Source: Rikenellaceae bacterium
GTDB taxonomy: Bacteria > Bacteroidota > Bacteroidia > Bacteroidales > Rikenellaceae
Assembly (NCBI GenBank): GCA_015059925.1
Contig: SUZL01000003.1
Span: 80,520-144,519 of the forward strand
DNA: 64,000 bases
Direction of reading: 5' to 3'
The notes beneath the pieces are model-generated. The model was not told the DNA's origin and made no database searches. It was given only the letters and a program-made list of their open reading frames with translations. Positions 54,998-63,914 of this stretch are shown one piece after another. Each line of letters opens with the position of its first letter. The first letter of the stretch is position 1. A program made the translations under genes and the position numbers.

Positions 54998-55037
54998 ACA
55001 CTTTGATGTTGAATTGTGCGGTAAAAAATGATTTATT

Positions 55038-55412
55038 ATGATTAAAGCGATGTTTTTAGCGGGCTTGGGCGGTGCCATCGGAACGTGCCTGAGATACCTG
55101 ACGGGGCGATTGTGTAATCTGTTTGTTGTGGGCGGTTTTCCCTTGGCGACGTTCGTGGTGAATGTGGTCGGCAGCCTCTTTATTGGCCTGCTCTTCGGTT
55201 TTGGCGAGCGCCACCACGCCTTCTCGCACGCCGCGAGCGCACTGCTCATAACGGGTTTCTGCGGAGGTTTTACGACCTTCTCGTCATTTGCCAACGATAT
55301 TTATATGTTGATGCAGGGGCGGCATTGGCCGATGCTGATTTTCTACGCGCTGCTGAGCCTTGTGCTGGGCGTGGGGATGGTTTGTCTGGGACGATGGCTG
55401 ATGAAGGGGTGA
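55038..55412 (+). CDS. crcB: Fluoride channel CrcB/Fluc
   Basis: 124 residues with four membrane helices. GGAIGTCLRY, VNVVGSLFIGLLFG (pore Asn) and GFCGGFTTFSSFAND (the Phe box and central sodium-site region) are Fluc signatures. The dimer lets fluoride leave the cell. No fluoride riboswitch is recognisable in front. Divergent from the urease operon. Confidence 0.95.
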   Translation: MIKAMFLAGLGGAIGTCLRYLTGRLCNLFVVGGFPLATFVVNVVGSLFIGLLFGFGERHHAFSHAASALLITGFCGGFTTFSSFANDIYMLMQGRHWPMLIFYALLSLVLGVGMVCLGRWLMKG

Positions 55413-55527
55413 AAATTGTAAATTTTCCTTGCGCGGGCTATTTGTTTGATTTGTAGGGTGTTTGGATTTTGCAGCCCAAAGTGGGTCCAAAAAAAATAAA
55501 AAAAATGAAAATTTTTTCTTCAAAAAT

Positions 55528-55558
55528 TTTGGAGATATGAATTTTTGCTCTATCTTTG
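55528..55558 (+). promoter_or_regulatory. Promoter of tRNA-Gly
   Basis: TTTTG, 19 bases, TATCTTTG: full consensus. The downstream TTTGCACTCGCAA is shared with the tRNA-Cys promoter. Confidence 0.85.
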
Positions 55559-55605
55559 CACTCGCAATCCGATAGAAACACGGTTTGCAACGATCAAAAC
55601 ATTTT

Positions 55606-55681
55606 GCGGAAATAGCTCAGTTGGTAGAGCACAACCTTGCCAAGGTTGGGGTCGCGAGTTCGAGTCTCGTTTTCCGCTCCA
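55606..55681 (+). tRNA. tRNA-Gly (anticodon GCC)
   Basis: 76 nt including an encoded CCA. Acceptor GCGGAAA pairs with TTTCCGC; anticodon stem CAACC/GGTTG encloses TTGCCAA, anticodon GCC; T loop GTTCGAGTC. A tyrosine integrase gene begins 272 bases downstream, so the 3' end is the probable attachment site of island 2. Confidence 0.97.
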
Positions 55682-55711
55682 AGTCCAAAAGTTTTGAGGA
55701 CAAAATCAAGC

Positions 55712-55745
55712 AAAACCCTTTGAAACATCGTTTCAGAGGGTTTTT
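55712..55745 (+). terminator. Terminator after tRNA-Gly
   Basis: AAAACCCTTTGAAAC pairs with GTTTCAGAGGGTTTT (one mismatch) around a three-base loop, then T run. Confidence 0.88.
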
Positions 55746-55810
55746 CATTTGTTGTCGGTTGGTATCGCTCCGACTTCGTGGAGCCCCTACCCGACATAGC
55801 CCGAACCTCG

Positions 55811-55874
55811 AAGTGTCCCTCCGAATATCAACCGTGAAAATAAGGGACACTTACTCCGAAACGAGGGGACACTT
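55811..55874. repeat. Three GGGACACTT repeats upstream of the island 2 integrase
   Basis: AAGTGTCCCT (55811-55820, inverted), AGGGACACTT (55843-55852) and GGGGACACTT (55865-55874). Placement between the tRNA and the integrase gene fits arm-type integrase sites or an operator. Confidence 0.6.
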
Positions 55875-55953
55875 TGATAATTTGGGGCAGAAAAATCAAC
55901 TTCTTGCAAACTTCTCAACTGGCAGTTGCCTACGCTTTAATAAAAACAGTCAG

Positions 55954-57231
55954 ATGAAAAGTACATTCAGAATCCTATTCTACGCAAAGTGGGAGGCAAG
56001 CGACGAGGCAAAGATGCTCCCAATCTATGTTCGCATTACAATCAACGGCACAAAGGCCCGTTTCAGCCTTAAAATCCGTGTGTCGGAGAAAATCTGGGAC
56101 GCCAAGAGTGGTCGTGCCATCGGTCATAGCCACGAGGCACTGCAAGCCAACCGCTACCTCGATAGCGTCGTTACACGCATCAACACCATATATTATCGCC
56201 TATGCGAACAGAGCGAGGCTGTAACGGCTCAAATGGTGCGCGATGAGTTCCTCGGCGTGAAAGCACCCAGCAAGACACTACTTTCGGTGTTTGCCGAGTT
56301 CAACGATAGGCAGGAGAATCTTATCGGCGTGGATATCACGCAATCGACATTTAACAAGTTTGACCTGACATTTCGCAGATTGGAAGAGTTCCTGCGAGTG
56401 AAACGCAATCGACCGGATATTCCGGTATCATTGGTCGATAGAGATTTTGTGCTCGACTTTGAGGCCTATTTGAAGGTCGATTACCACCTGCAAGCCAACT
56501 CCGCCGAGAAGTTGATGCGTATCTTCAAGCGTATTACCACTATGTGCTTCAAGAGCGGACTGATGGCGAAAGACCCATTCTGCGATGTGCGCTTGAAGAA
56601 GGTCAAGAAAGATAGAGGCTACCTGACTCGCCACGAATTGGAGCTGATACTCAACTACAAACCAACAAAGAAGCGATTGGAGAAGGCGCGCGATGTCTTT
56701 GTGTTTTGTTGTTTTACGGGCTTCGACTATTCGACCACCGCATCATTGACCGAACAAAACCTTGTTTTGGCTGACGACGGCTCGATGTGGATTGAAACGC
56801 ACCGAATCAAGACTGGTGTCGCATCGAAGGTCAAGTTGCTCGACATACCGCTTTCAATACTAAAAAAGTACGAGCCGACCCGCATTAACGGCTATCTCCT
56901 GCCCGTGTTGAGCAACGCCAAGTACAACCTCTACCTCAAAGAAATAGCAACCGCATTGGGAATCCAGAAACGAGTAACCTCGCACCTTGCTCGCCACACA
57001 TTTGCAACGACTGTAACCTACGCCAATGGAGTATCCATCGAATCCATCAGCAAGATGCTGGGCCATACAAAGTTGGCAACTACCCAAATCTACGCCCGCA
57101 TCGTTGACCAAACGGTGAGTCGAGAGATGGATAAGCTGTCGGCTGCATTAAGCGGCACAAGCTTCAGCCTCAACGGTGGGGAGAATGATTTGGGAGAAGC
57201 TGTTGCCTCAACAGAAGAAACAGCCAACTAA
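55954..57231 (+). CDS. int: Tyrosine recombinase/integrase of island 2
   Basis: 425 residues from the ATG at 55954 (MKSTFRILFYAKW). An open frame runs upstream to 55585, but that part crosses the tRNA-Gly gene. Arm-binding (about 1-90), core-binding (about 110-205) and catalytic domains are seen. His344, Arg347 (HLARHTF), His371 (GHTK) and nucleophile Tyr380 are present, but the first catalytic Arg position reads TGFDY (Asp258), a change at a site also altered in other Bacteroidota integrases such as IntDOT. It should recombine at tRNA-Gly. Confidence 0.9.
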   Translation: MKSTFRILFYAKWEASDEAKMLPIYVRITINGTKARFSLKIRVSEKIWDAKSGRAIGHSHEALQANRYLDSVVTRINTIYYRLCEQSEAVTAQMVRDEFLGVKAPSKTLLSVFAEFNDRQENLIGVDITQSTFNKFDLTFRRLEEFLRVKRNRPDIPVSLVDRDFVLDFEAYLKVDYHLQANSAEKLMRIFKRITTMCFKSGLMAKDPFCDVRLKKVKKDRGYLTRHELELILNYKPTKKRLEKARDVFVFCCFTGFDYSTTASLTEQNLVLADDGSMWIETHRIKTGVASKVKLLDIPLSILKKYEPTRINGYLLPVLSNAKYNLYLKEIATALGIQKRVTSHLARHTFATTVTYANGVSIESISKMLGHTKLATTQIYARIVDQTVSREMDKLSAALSGTSFSLNGGENDLGEAVASTEETAN

Positions 57232-57239
57232 CAGAAACG

Positions 57240-57270
57240 ACAAGGTGCCCGACCTCATCGGGCACCTTGT
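57240..57270. terminator. Bidirectional terminator after the island 2 integrase
   Basis: ACAAGGTGCCCGA pairs perfectly with TCGGGCACCTTGT around five bases, between convergent genes. Confidence 0.88.
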
Positions 57271-57283
57271 ATTGTAAAGCTCT

Positions 57284-57727
57284 TTACAAATAGTTCTTTA
57301 TAAGCGTAGTTCGTAATTTTGCTCGATTGGTCTCATCTTGCAAAAGTTCGAATAACTCTTTCTCAATCTCTGCGTAACGAATCAACTTGCGAGTTGTGCC
57401 TGGGGCATATGGATTTCCTTGCAGATGCATTGCGACCGCTTCATCGCCGCCTTCATACGGCACCAATCTCCAAAATGGCTCATTATTCAAATGCCAAAAA
57501 GGAGTCCCAACTCTCGGCTGGAACACATCAGACTGCCCAACATACCTTGACCAATTATGCTGAAATTGCTGTTCCAATCGCTCCGAGAACTCTATCTGAT
57601 TTGATGTTATCACACCATATTCCACAAGGTCAATAACGCTCAACAGCATAATTGCCTTGTGCGGAGCTTTAACCCCCTTTTGAGTGTTGGTGTGAAGAGT
57701 TAAGAAATAATTAATATATGTTTCCAT
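57284..57727 (-). CDS. HNH-restriction-enzyme-associated N-terminal domain, without the nuclease part
   Basis: 147 residues from the ATG at 57727 (homology begins there). GVKAPHKAIMLLSVIDLVEYG, then FQHNWSRYVG and PRVGTPFWHLNNEPFWRL match the domain found in front of HNH nucleases of predicted restriction enzymes (COG3440-like). No HNH motif follows, and the frame stops soon after, so it is either a truncated nuclease or a free-standing recognition domain. Function uncertain. Confidence 0.65.
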   Translation of the reverse strand: METYINYFLTLHTNTQKGVKAPHKAIMLLSVIDLVEYGVITSNQIEFSERLEQQFQHNWSRYVGQSDVFQPRVGTPFWHLNNEPFWRLVPYEGGDEAVAMHLQGNPYAPGTTRKLIRYAEIEKELFELLQDETNRAKLRTTLIKNYL

Positions 57728-57873
57728 AATACTCAACAAGTCTATACTACAATGATTCAATTTAAAATGATTGAGTCGTAATAATCCAATCTTTATCATT
57801 CATTATGTTCTTGATTGGGTTTATATAGCCCATATTTTAGTGATATAGGTTCAAAACCATATATTCGTCTGAA

Positions 57874-58569
57874 TTATACTACAAACTCATTCAATTCTTC
57901 TTTTAGCTGTCTCCAGTTTGGAAAATATCGATTTAATAATGCTGTATATTCTTCATTATGAAGACGTACTTTTATATGTAGCAGTTCATGTACTACGATG
58001 TATTCAATACAATGTAGAGGCTTCTTTATCAATTCCAGATTGAAAATAATATTGCGTGTTCTGTGGTTGCAGCTCCCCCATAATGTTTTCATCTGCTTGA
58101 CCTCCCATTTATTTGCTTTGACCTCTAATATTTCTTCCCATTTAGCAATCATTGGAGGGAGTAATGTCTTAAACTCTGCACGATACCATTCGCGAAGTAT
58201 CTCTGCCCTGCGCTCTTCTGTAGCACCATTGCGAACATACAGTACAATAAACTCATTACCCATTAACTCCACCTTCGAAGGTCCATTATGCTGAATAACC
58301 TTCAAACGATAACGATGTCCCTTGAAGTAGTGATTCTCGCCCGATACATATTCACGAGGAGTTTGTCTGTTCTGGTCAAGGATCTGCGACACACGCTGCT
58401 TGATCCACGGCAGTTTCGTAATCAAAAAGAGTCTAACAGCCTCCTCTGTCATTGACAAAGGGGCTGACACATGAATACGAGCATTGGGCGGGTAGATTGT
58501 GAGATGCACATTCTTTATCTCCTTCCACTCGACCTCGGCAGATATATCAGATACGCTAATAATCTTCAT
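57874..58569 (-). CDS. YgjP-like (M48/DUF45) metallopeptidase of the restriction operon
   Basis: 231 residues. WGSC (164-167), HELLH (194-198) and His204 form the zinc site of the YgjP/WLM-type family, often the last gene of type I restriction operons. The ATG overlaps the hsdR stop by one base (TAATG), so its translation is probably coupled. It may trim or degrade the restriction subunit to protect the cell, which is an inference from context. Confidence 0.88.
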   Translation of the reverse strand: MKIISVSDISAEVEWKEIKNVHLTIYPPNARIHVSAPLSMTEEAVRLFLITKLPWIKQRVSQILDQNRQTPREYVSGENHYFKGHRYRLKVIQHNGPSKVELMGNEFIVLYVRNGATEERRAEILREWYRAEFKTLLPPMIAKWEEILEVKANKWEVKQMKTLWGSCNHRTRNIIFNLELIKKPLHCIEYIVVHELLHIKVRLHNEEYTALLNRYFPNWRQLKEELNEFVV

Positions 58570-61500
58570 TAGTACTCCTTCTGTGCAACTATAATTTGCA
58601 TAACATCATCTATCTTATCTGCCTCAAAGCCTTGCAATACACCCTCAACGGCTCTACGCAGTGCTCTCATCTTTTTCATGCCACTACCATCCATATCACG
58701 GAAGCCATCTCTGGCATTTGCCTTGATTGTATCGTGAACACGAAGCGTCAGAACCTCATCGTTACCTAGATTATCGTATAACGACTGCTTGCCTTTTGTG
58801 TCAATTAATGCAGGGTATTTGGCCTTTACTGTCGAGCGAGCCTCTTTGAGTTTATCAATGAGCTTACCGATAAGTTCTTTATATTGTAGTTTGCCATCTT
58901 TCTGCTCTTGAAGCAGTTGATTGAGCAACTCCGACATTTTGTCAAAATATGCTGGGTTATTGGGGCGTTCACTGATAATCATCTTACGCATATTAGCAGC
59001 TAATACCTCCGCCACAGAACGCTCATTTTGCTTAATCTTCTTCGGAAGTGAATCAATTGCCTTATCGCCATCCGTGTCAATCAAGTCAAGGAACGAAATA
59101 TCTGCTAAATCCACCAACTTCTCACTATCTTCTGCGCGAACATAGTTGTCGATTAGCTGACGCATTGCTGGGTCGTAATATTTCAAATCAAGCGCATCGC
59201 CACTCTTCAACTTAATCTCGTCCTTTATGTAATTGTAATAATCCACCTGCTTCTTAATGTCTGTCGCCTCTTCTGCAGTGAAGCCAGCAGCTTCCATCTC
59301 GTTGGCAAGGTCGATATATCGGCGCACCAAGCGGGAAACAAGTTTGTAGAATGTCTCTCTCTTGTTAGCATTTGCCTCGCACTCCTTTTGCTGCTCCTCT
59401 ATCGGCGTTGTCTCGGCATATACAAAGTAGGCGAAATATGCCTCTCTTGTCTGCGGATGTATTATCTCGCACATTGAGCATACCGCCTGCAATGCCTCCT
59501 CCAACGCTTTTCGAGCTTCAGCAAGGCGATTGGTGAGCAATCCCTTGATGTCATCTGCATCATATCCGTCAAATGCACCATTTGTATAATCCTCAATCGC
59601 ACTTTTGACAGCACCGAATAGGTCTTGGTAATCGACAATATAGCCATAGTCCTTCTCCTCGCTATCCACACGATTAACTCGGCAGATGGCTTGGAAGAGA
59701 TTGTGGTCACGCATCTTCTTGTCGATATAGAGATAGGTGGCAGATGGTGCATCAAAGCCGGTCAATAACTTATCCACCACAATCAGGAGTTTCATATCTC
59801 CCGGATGGTCGATAAACTCTTGCTTTGCCCACGCTTCAAACTGCTCGGCGGTCAGTTCGCCTATCATCTTTTGATAGATTTCGTACTTTGTCAGATCCTC
59901 GGTCTCGCCATCGCCCTGATATTCATCTTTCACCGATGCAGTGCTTGCATCGTAACTTGTAACCACAGCACAATGTCCTTTGAGTTCCGTTGTCTGGAAC
60001 ACCTCCCAATAGCGACACGCCTGATAGATGCTGTCGGCTACAAGCATAGCATTTCCATAGCCACCCGACAAAGCACGCTTCGTACTCATATCTTGGCAAA
60101 TGTCTGCCACAATACGGTCTATGCGCTCCTTACTGCTAAACAACTTCTCCATCTTTGCCCAACGCTCTTTGAGTGCGGCACGGGCAACCGAACTCAAACC
60201 CTTTGTTTTGGCATCAAACCACTCGTCTATCTTTTCTCGCTTGCCAAGATACTGCTCCACATTTCGAGCCTCGTAGCGCAGGTCGAGAATAACGCCATCC
60301 TCAACTGCCTCGTTGAATTTGTAACTATGGATATATGAGCCAAATGTCTCGATTGACTTCTTTTTGTCGGTATGAAGCAATGGTGTACCCGTGAAACCTA
60401 TTAGCATCACATCGTTACCCATTATGTGCTTCATTGCCTCGTGGAGCATACCTCCCTGTGTACGGTGACACTCATCAATAAAGACATAGATGTTACCCTT
60501 TGCTCGGAAGTCGGCAGGCAACGACTTTGCCAACTCTTCGAGGTAGAGGTCGAGTGATTTGGTCGCCTTTTTGCCTCCTACCGAAATGGTGTCGCCATCG
60601 CTTTTGTTGCCAAACTTATGTATCAACGAACATATCAGCCACGGCTCGGCAGCGTTGAGCATACCTATTAGCTTGTCGCCACTCGTTGCTCGCTTAATCT
60701 GCTCGCCTGCATCCTTAAAACCGTTCTCTATCTGCTTGTCCAACTCGTCACGGTCGGTGATGATTACCACACGGGCATCTTCCACATTCTCGCGTATCCA
60801 CTGCGCCAACCATACCATCGTTAGAGACTTGCCAGAGCCTTGCGAGTGCCATATAATACCATTCTGCTTGTTGCGAACTCGTGGTTGCGCCGCCTTGATG
60901 GCAAAATATTGGTTAGGTCGTGCCGCCTTCTTGACACCACCGTCAAAGATTATAAAGTCGTGAATATACTCCAACAACCTCGCCGGCTCAAAGAACTGCA
61001 GCACACTGCAGTCTAATTCATTGGGATACTCCTCGGCAGTGAAATGAGGCTTCGCACAAGGCTCACCACAAGGCTCTTTCCAACGAAGCCAAAACTTTTC
61101 GGGAGTCTTGATTACTCCATAGTGCAAGCCCTCGGTGTCGTTACCCGCAAAGAGGAGCTGTATGGTCGTGAAAAATCGGGGAATATAACCATCTTGCTGG
61201 TTGCGGATATTCTGACGAATACCCTCGTGCGCGGACACAGTGCTGCGCTTCAGCTCTATTACCGCGAGGGCAATACCATTGACATAAACGACCAGATCGG
61301 GGCGGCGGTCGCTTGTGCCGTGTATGGTTACCTCCTCGGCAATCTGAAAATCATTCTCCATCGGGTTTGCCCAGTCGATAAGGTGTACCATCTTCTTCTT
61401 TTCGGTCACCTCCGCCTGCACATTCACGCCGTAGCGCAACAAGGTATAAACCTCCTTGTTGGCGTTGTACAATCCACCTCCAAGCGAGCCTGCCGCCTGC

Positions 61501-61703
61501 TTAAGTTTGGCTATGGCACTGCGTATCTCCTTATCGGTGTAGCCACGACGAACAAGATATGCAGTGAGATACTCCTCCTCGACATTACTATTACCCTCTC
61601 GCTTTTCCCAATTGCCGAGATAGGCGTACTTCAATACACGCCTAAAAAGCCCTATCAATCTATTTTGCGTAACACGCTCCTTTGCCCCGATTGTTGTGTC
61701 CAT
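58569..61703 (-). CDS. hsdR: Type I restriction enzyme, R (nuclease-translocase) subunit
   Basis: 1044 residues. Asp136 (RPDLVVY) and Glu150-X-Lys152 form the PD-(D/E)XK nuclease; GSGKS (289-293) is Walker A; DECH is the DEAD-box motif; GFTGTPL and later helicase motifs follow. It moves DNA past the bound complex and cuts far from the target when sites are unmethylated. It begins two bases after the reverse-transcriptase fragment. The methylase subunit is not within the window. Confidence 0.96.
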   Translation of the reverse strand: MDTTIGAKERVTQNRLIGLFRRVLKYAYLGNWEKREGNSNVEEEYLTAYLVRRGYTDKEIRSAIAKLKQAAGSLGGGLYNANKEVYTLLRYGVNVQAEVTEKKKMVHLIDWANPMENDFQIAEEVTIHGTSDRRPDLVVYVNGIALAVIELKRSTVSAHEGIRQNIRNQQDGYIPRFFTTIQLLFAGNDTEGLHYGVIKTPEKFWLRWKEPCGEPCAKPHFTAEEYPNELDCSVLQFFEPARLLEYIHDFIIFDGGVKKAARPNQYFAIKAAQPRVRNKQNGIIWHSQGSGKSLTMVWLAQWIRENVEDARVVIITDRDELDKQIENGFKDAGEQIKRATSGDKLIGMLNAAEPWLICSLIHKFGNKSDGDTISVGGKKATKSLDLYLEELAKSLPADFRAKGNIYVFIDECHRTQGGMLHEAMKHIMGNDVMLIGFTGTPLLHTDKKKSIETFGSYIHSYKFNEAVEDGVILDLRYEARNVEQYLGKREKIDEWFDAKTKGLSSVARAALKERWAKMEKLFSSKERIDRIVADICQDMSTKRALSGGYGNAMLVADSIYQACRYWEVFQTTELKGHCAVVTSYDASTASVKDEYQGDGETEDLTKYEIYQKMIGELTAEQFEAWAKQEFIDHPGDMKLLIVVDKLLTGFDAPSATYLYIDKKMRDHNLFQAICRVNRVDSEEKDYGYIVDYQDLFGAVKSAIEDYTNGAFDGYDADDIKGLLTNRLAEARKALEEALQAVCSMCEIIHPQTREAYFAYFVYAETTPIEEQQKECEANANKRETFYKLVSRLVRRYIDLANEMEAAGFTAEEATDIKKQVDYYNYIKDEIKLKSGDALDLKYYDPAMRQLIDNYVRAEDSEKLVDLADISFLDLIDTDGDKAIDSLPKKIKQNERSVAEVLAANMRKMIISERPNNPAYFDKMSELLNQLLQEQKDGKLQYKELIGKLIDKLKEARSTVKAKYPALIDTKGKQSLYDNLGNDEVLTLRVHDTIKANARDGFRDMDGSGMKKMRALRRAVEGVLQGFEADKIDDVMQIIVAQKEY

Positions 61704-61705
61704 AG

Positions 61706-62173
61706 TTATTCTTCTTTATATTCTTTTAATACACTATGTATGTATTCGTAGTATCTACGCATCTCTGAATCGTTTTTATTGATTGTAAGCGTAAAGTTTA
61801 TTCGCCCTAAAAGATGATGTAAATAGTCTATTATTGATCGCTCCCATTCAATTGCCTCTAAATGTTTGTCAACTCCAAATTTAATAATGTAGTACACTTC
61901 TTGCCTAATTTTCTTTCTATATATGGCTGAGACTTGAAGCTTTTCATTTACTACAACACCTGTCACCTCTTGTCTATTTCCTCTTGATACAAACTTTGTT
62001 TTGTTATCATTAATAGCAAAAGAAGTCTTGGATAGCACCTTTCGAATAAATGATACTACTTCCTTACAGTTGAAATCTCCGGAAAATGTTAAATCATCGG
62101 CATATCGTGTGTATCGAATGTTTTTAGATTTGCAATAATCAAAAATCTTATCATCATAATATCTAAAAACCAT
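61706..62173 (-). CDS. N-terminally truncated reverse transcriptase in the restriction operon
   Basis: 155 residues. IRYTRYADDLTFSG has the YADD active-site motif (24-27), and SFAINDNKTKFVSRGNRQEVTGVVVNEK (51-78) is the retron/DRT-type palm-thumb region. The fingers and motif A, with the first catalytic Asp, are missing. Codons just before the ATG read I-I-S-N, matching the conserved ISN segment of reverse transcriptases, and then a TGA stop cuts homology off. The ATG lies one base after the hsdS stop (TAATATG) and the stop lies two bases before hsdR. Polymerase activity is unlikely; the tight fit suggests it is still translated. Confidence 0.8.
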   Translation of the reverse strand: MVFRYYDDKIFDYCKSKNIRYTRYADDLTFSGDFNCKEVVSFIRKVLSKTSFAINDNKTKFVSRGNRQEVTGVVVNEKLQVSAIYRKKIRQEVYYIIKFGVDKHLEAIEWERSIIDYLHHLLGRINFTLTINKNDSEMRRYYEYIHSVLKEYKEE

Positions 62174-62174
62174 A

Positions 62175-63908
62175 TTAGATATAATTCAATGCTTTTCTCA
62201 CGCGTGCTTCCTCAAAATCTGCTTTGTGCGTGCTCCAAGCATAGAAATCAGCAATCAACAAGTCTTCTGTTATATGCTCTTGCTTTATAATGCGGTTGTT
62301 CCACACTGCGTAAAGCGTTGAAAGTATCTCTGCACCAGCCAAATCCATTGTGTTTAGCTTATCTATTAACGCATCTATCTGCTCACGCAACTCTTTGGGA
62401 TACTTCTCATACGCCATCTCCACATCTTGTATCATAGGCGTAGGCGCGTATGAGTAATGAGTTTTACCATCGGGTAACTTCTCGCAGACTTTATTGACGT
62501 GCCTATATTGCCTAAACTTTTGGTCAATGTAATTCATCAATTGTTGGTCATCTGGTCCTGCTGTGTTGCGGATGTATTCGTTGCCGAGATTTAACTGCAT
62601 ACAGTAGCCTATAAGATGCAATGACTTTTGCAACTTTGTACGACCCCATCCCCTTGATTTGTGCGATCTATTAACGATATGACCAGCAATAATGTGAGTC
62701 GCAACCGGTATCTCTCTTACAACAGGAACTTCTACACCCAATGGAACAATCTTCGCTTGTTGTTTAACTAAACGAATTTGTCCGGTGAGGAGTTTTTGCA
62801 TCATACCCGATTTTAGGAGACGGTACTTGTCGCGCTGGGCTTCAAGGTCGGCAATCTCCTTATCCATATCACTCAATATAGTAACAATTGCTTGTTGCTC
62901 TTTGATATTGCTTGGTATAGTATATGCATTGTCTTTTACATACTTATAGTGTCTATTGTATCCTGTGTTCGGAATTTCCATTATACAGCATAAATAGTAT
63001 ATGAATTTTGTGCACATATTATTTTTGCAAAATAATACTTGTGTACCATCTGCTCCAACGCAAAAATTATAATTTACATACTTGAATATCCTTGTATGAT
63101 CTCCAAAAATTATAGTTCCGTCTTGCTCGCATACAATAGGTTCAACATCATCGGTATATCCTACTATTGGTATTTGTCCTTGATCAACAATGGGATATTT
63201 CCCCACGCTTTGATATAATGAACTATCTATTTGATGATTACGAGTAGATATATGAATAAATATATCTGCAAAACTTTTCTCTACCCACTCGTCGGTGAAG
63301 CCAGGAAGGCGTTTTTTGCCGGTGAGGAGTTGCTGCATAGCACCTTGTTTGAGGAGTCGTTTTTTAGCGATTTTCTTATCCAATGCCGCAATCAACCCAT
63401 CCACATCACTCAACGCCTCCGCAATCGCCCTCTGCTCTTTTGACGGGGGAATCGACATTAAAATTCTTTCTATGTCTGAATGAGAGAGATGTTTAACGGT
63501 TGTTGCACCTGTTCCTTGTTCTTTTTGTTTTAATGGCTCTTGTAGAGCATAATACAAGTATCTTGGAGACCAATCGTTTTTAACAATTAATCTACCCACT
63601 CGTTGATTTAGTAGTGCCACACCTTTATCCCATACACAAGGCATAAAGTCACCATCCATTCCAATGAGAATATCATAATTATTTACGATAAATTCATTGT
63701 AAATAGCACCAGAATAATAGGTTATACTATCATCGCTCTTTAAATCTCTATTTCTTATTAGGCGCACACCTATACCGTCGCCATTGAAATATGACGATTG
63801 AAATGGGTAGCCTGTTTGGAATCGTAATCCGCTTCCAAGTAGTACCACTTCCCAATCTTCAGGTATTATCCCTAACTCGGTCTGCTTATATCCTTGTGGT
63901 ATGTTCAT
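62175..63908 (-). CDS. hsdS: Type I restriction enzyme, S (specificity) subunit with an extra C-terminal domain
   Basis: 577 residues, against a usual 400 or so. Two target-recognition domains (about 12-165 and 205-355), each followed by a coiled conserved region with a similar GMMQKLLTGQIRL/GAMQQLLTGKKRL end, choose the DNA sequence. The extra tail (about 390-577) has RGWGRTKLQKSLHLIGY and NTAGPDDQQLM, resembling a Panacea/SocA-like domain; that reading is tentative. It starts soon after the partial gene at the window end. Confidence 0.9.
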   Translation of the reverse strand: MNIPQGYKQTELGIIPEDWEVVLLGSGLRFQTGYPFQSSYFNGDGIGVRLIRNRDLKSDDSITYYSGAIYNEFIVNNYDILIGMDGDFMPCVWDKGVALLNQRVGRLIVKNDWSPRYLYYALQEPLKQKEQGTGATTVKHLSHSDIERILMSIPPSKEQRAIAEALSDVDGLIAALDKKIAKKRLLKQGAMQQLLTGKKRLPGFTDEWVEKSFADIFIHISTRNHQIDSSLYQSVGKYPIVDQGQIPIVGYTDDVEPIVCEQDGTIIFGDHTRIFKYVNYNFCVGADGTQVLFCKNNMCTKFIYYLCCIMEIPNTGYNRHYKYVKDNAYTIPSNIKEQQAIVTILSDMDKEIADLEAQRDKYRLLKSGMMQKLLTGQIRLVKQQAKIVPLGVEVPVVREIPVATHIIAGHIVNRSHKSRGWGRTKLQKSLHLIGYCMQLNLGNEYIRNTAGPDDQQLMNYIDQKFRQYRHVNKVCEKLPDGKTHYSYAPTPMIQDVEMAYEKYPKELREQIDALIDKLNTMDLAGAEILSTLYAVWNNRIIKQEHITEDLLIADFYAWSTHKADFEEARVRKALNYI

Positions 63909-63914
63909 AATGGT

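Noticed and set aside
54998..55037. Fluoride riboswitch before crcB
   Set aside because: Only about 40 bases lie between the dyad and the ATG, too little for the conserved fold, and no core motif is seen.
55585..55953. Upstream extension of the island 2 integrase frame
   Set aside because: It runs through the tRNA-Gly gene and its terminator; homology starts at the ATG at 55954.
62174..62400. Retron msr-msd RNA near the reverse-transcriptase fragment
   Set aside because: The upstream DNA is hsdS coding sequence; no non-coding RNA space exists on either side.
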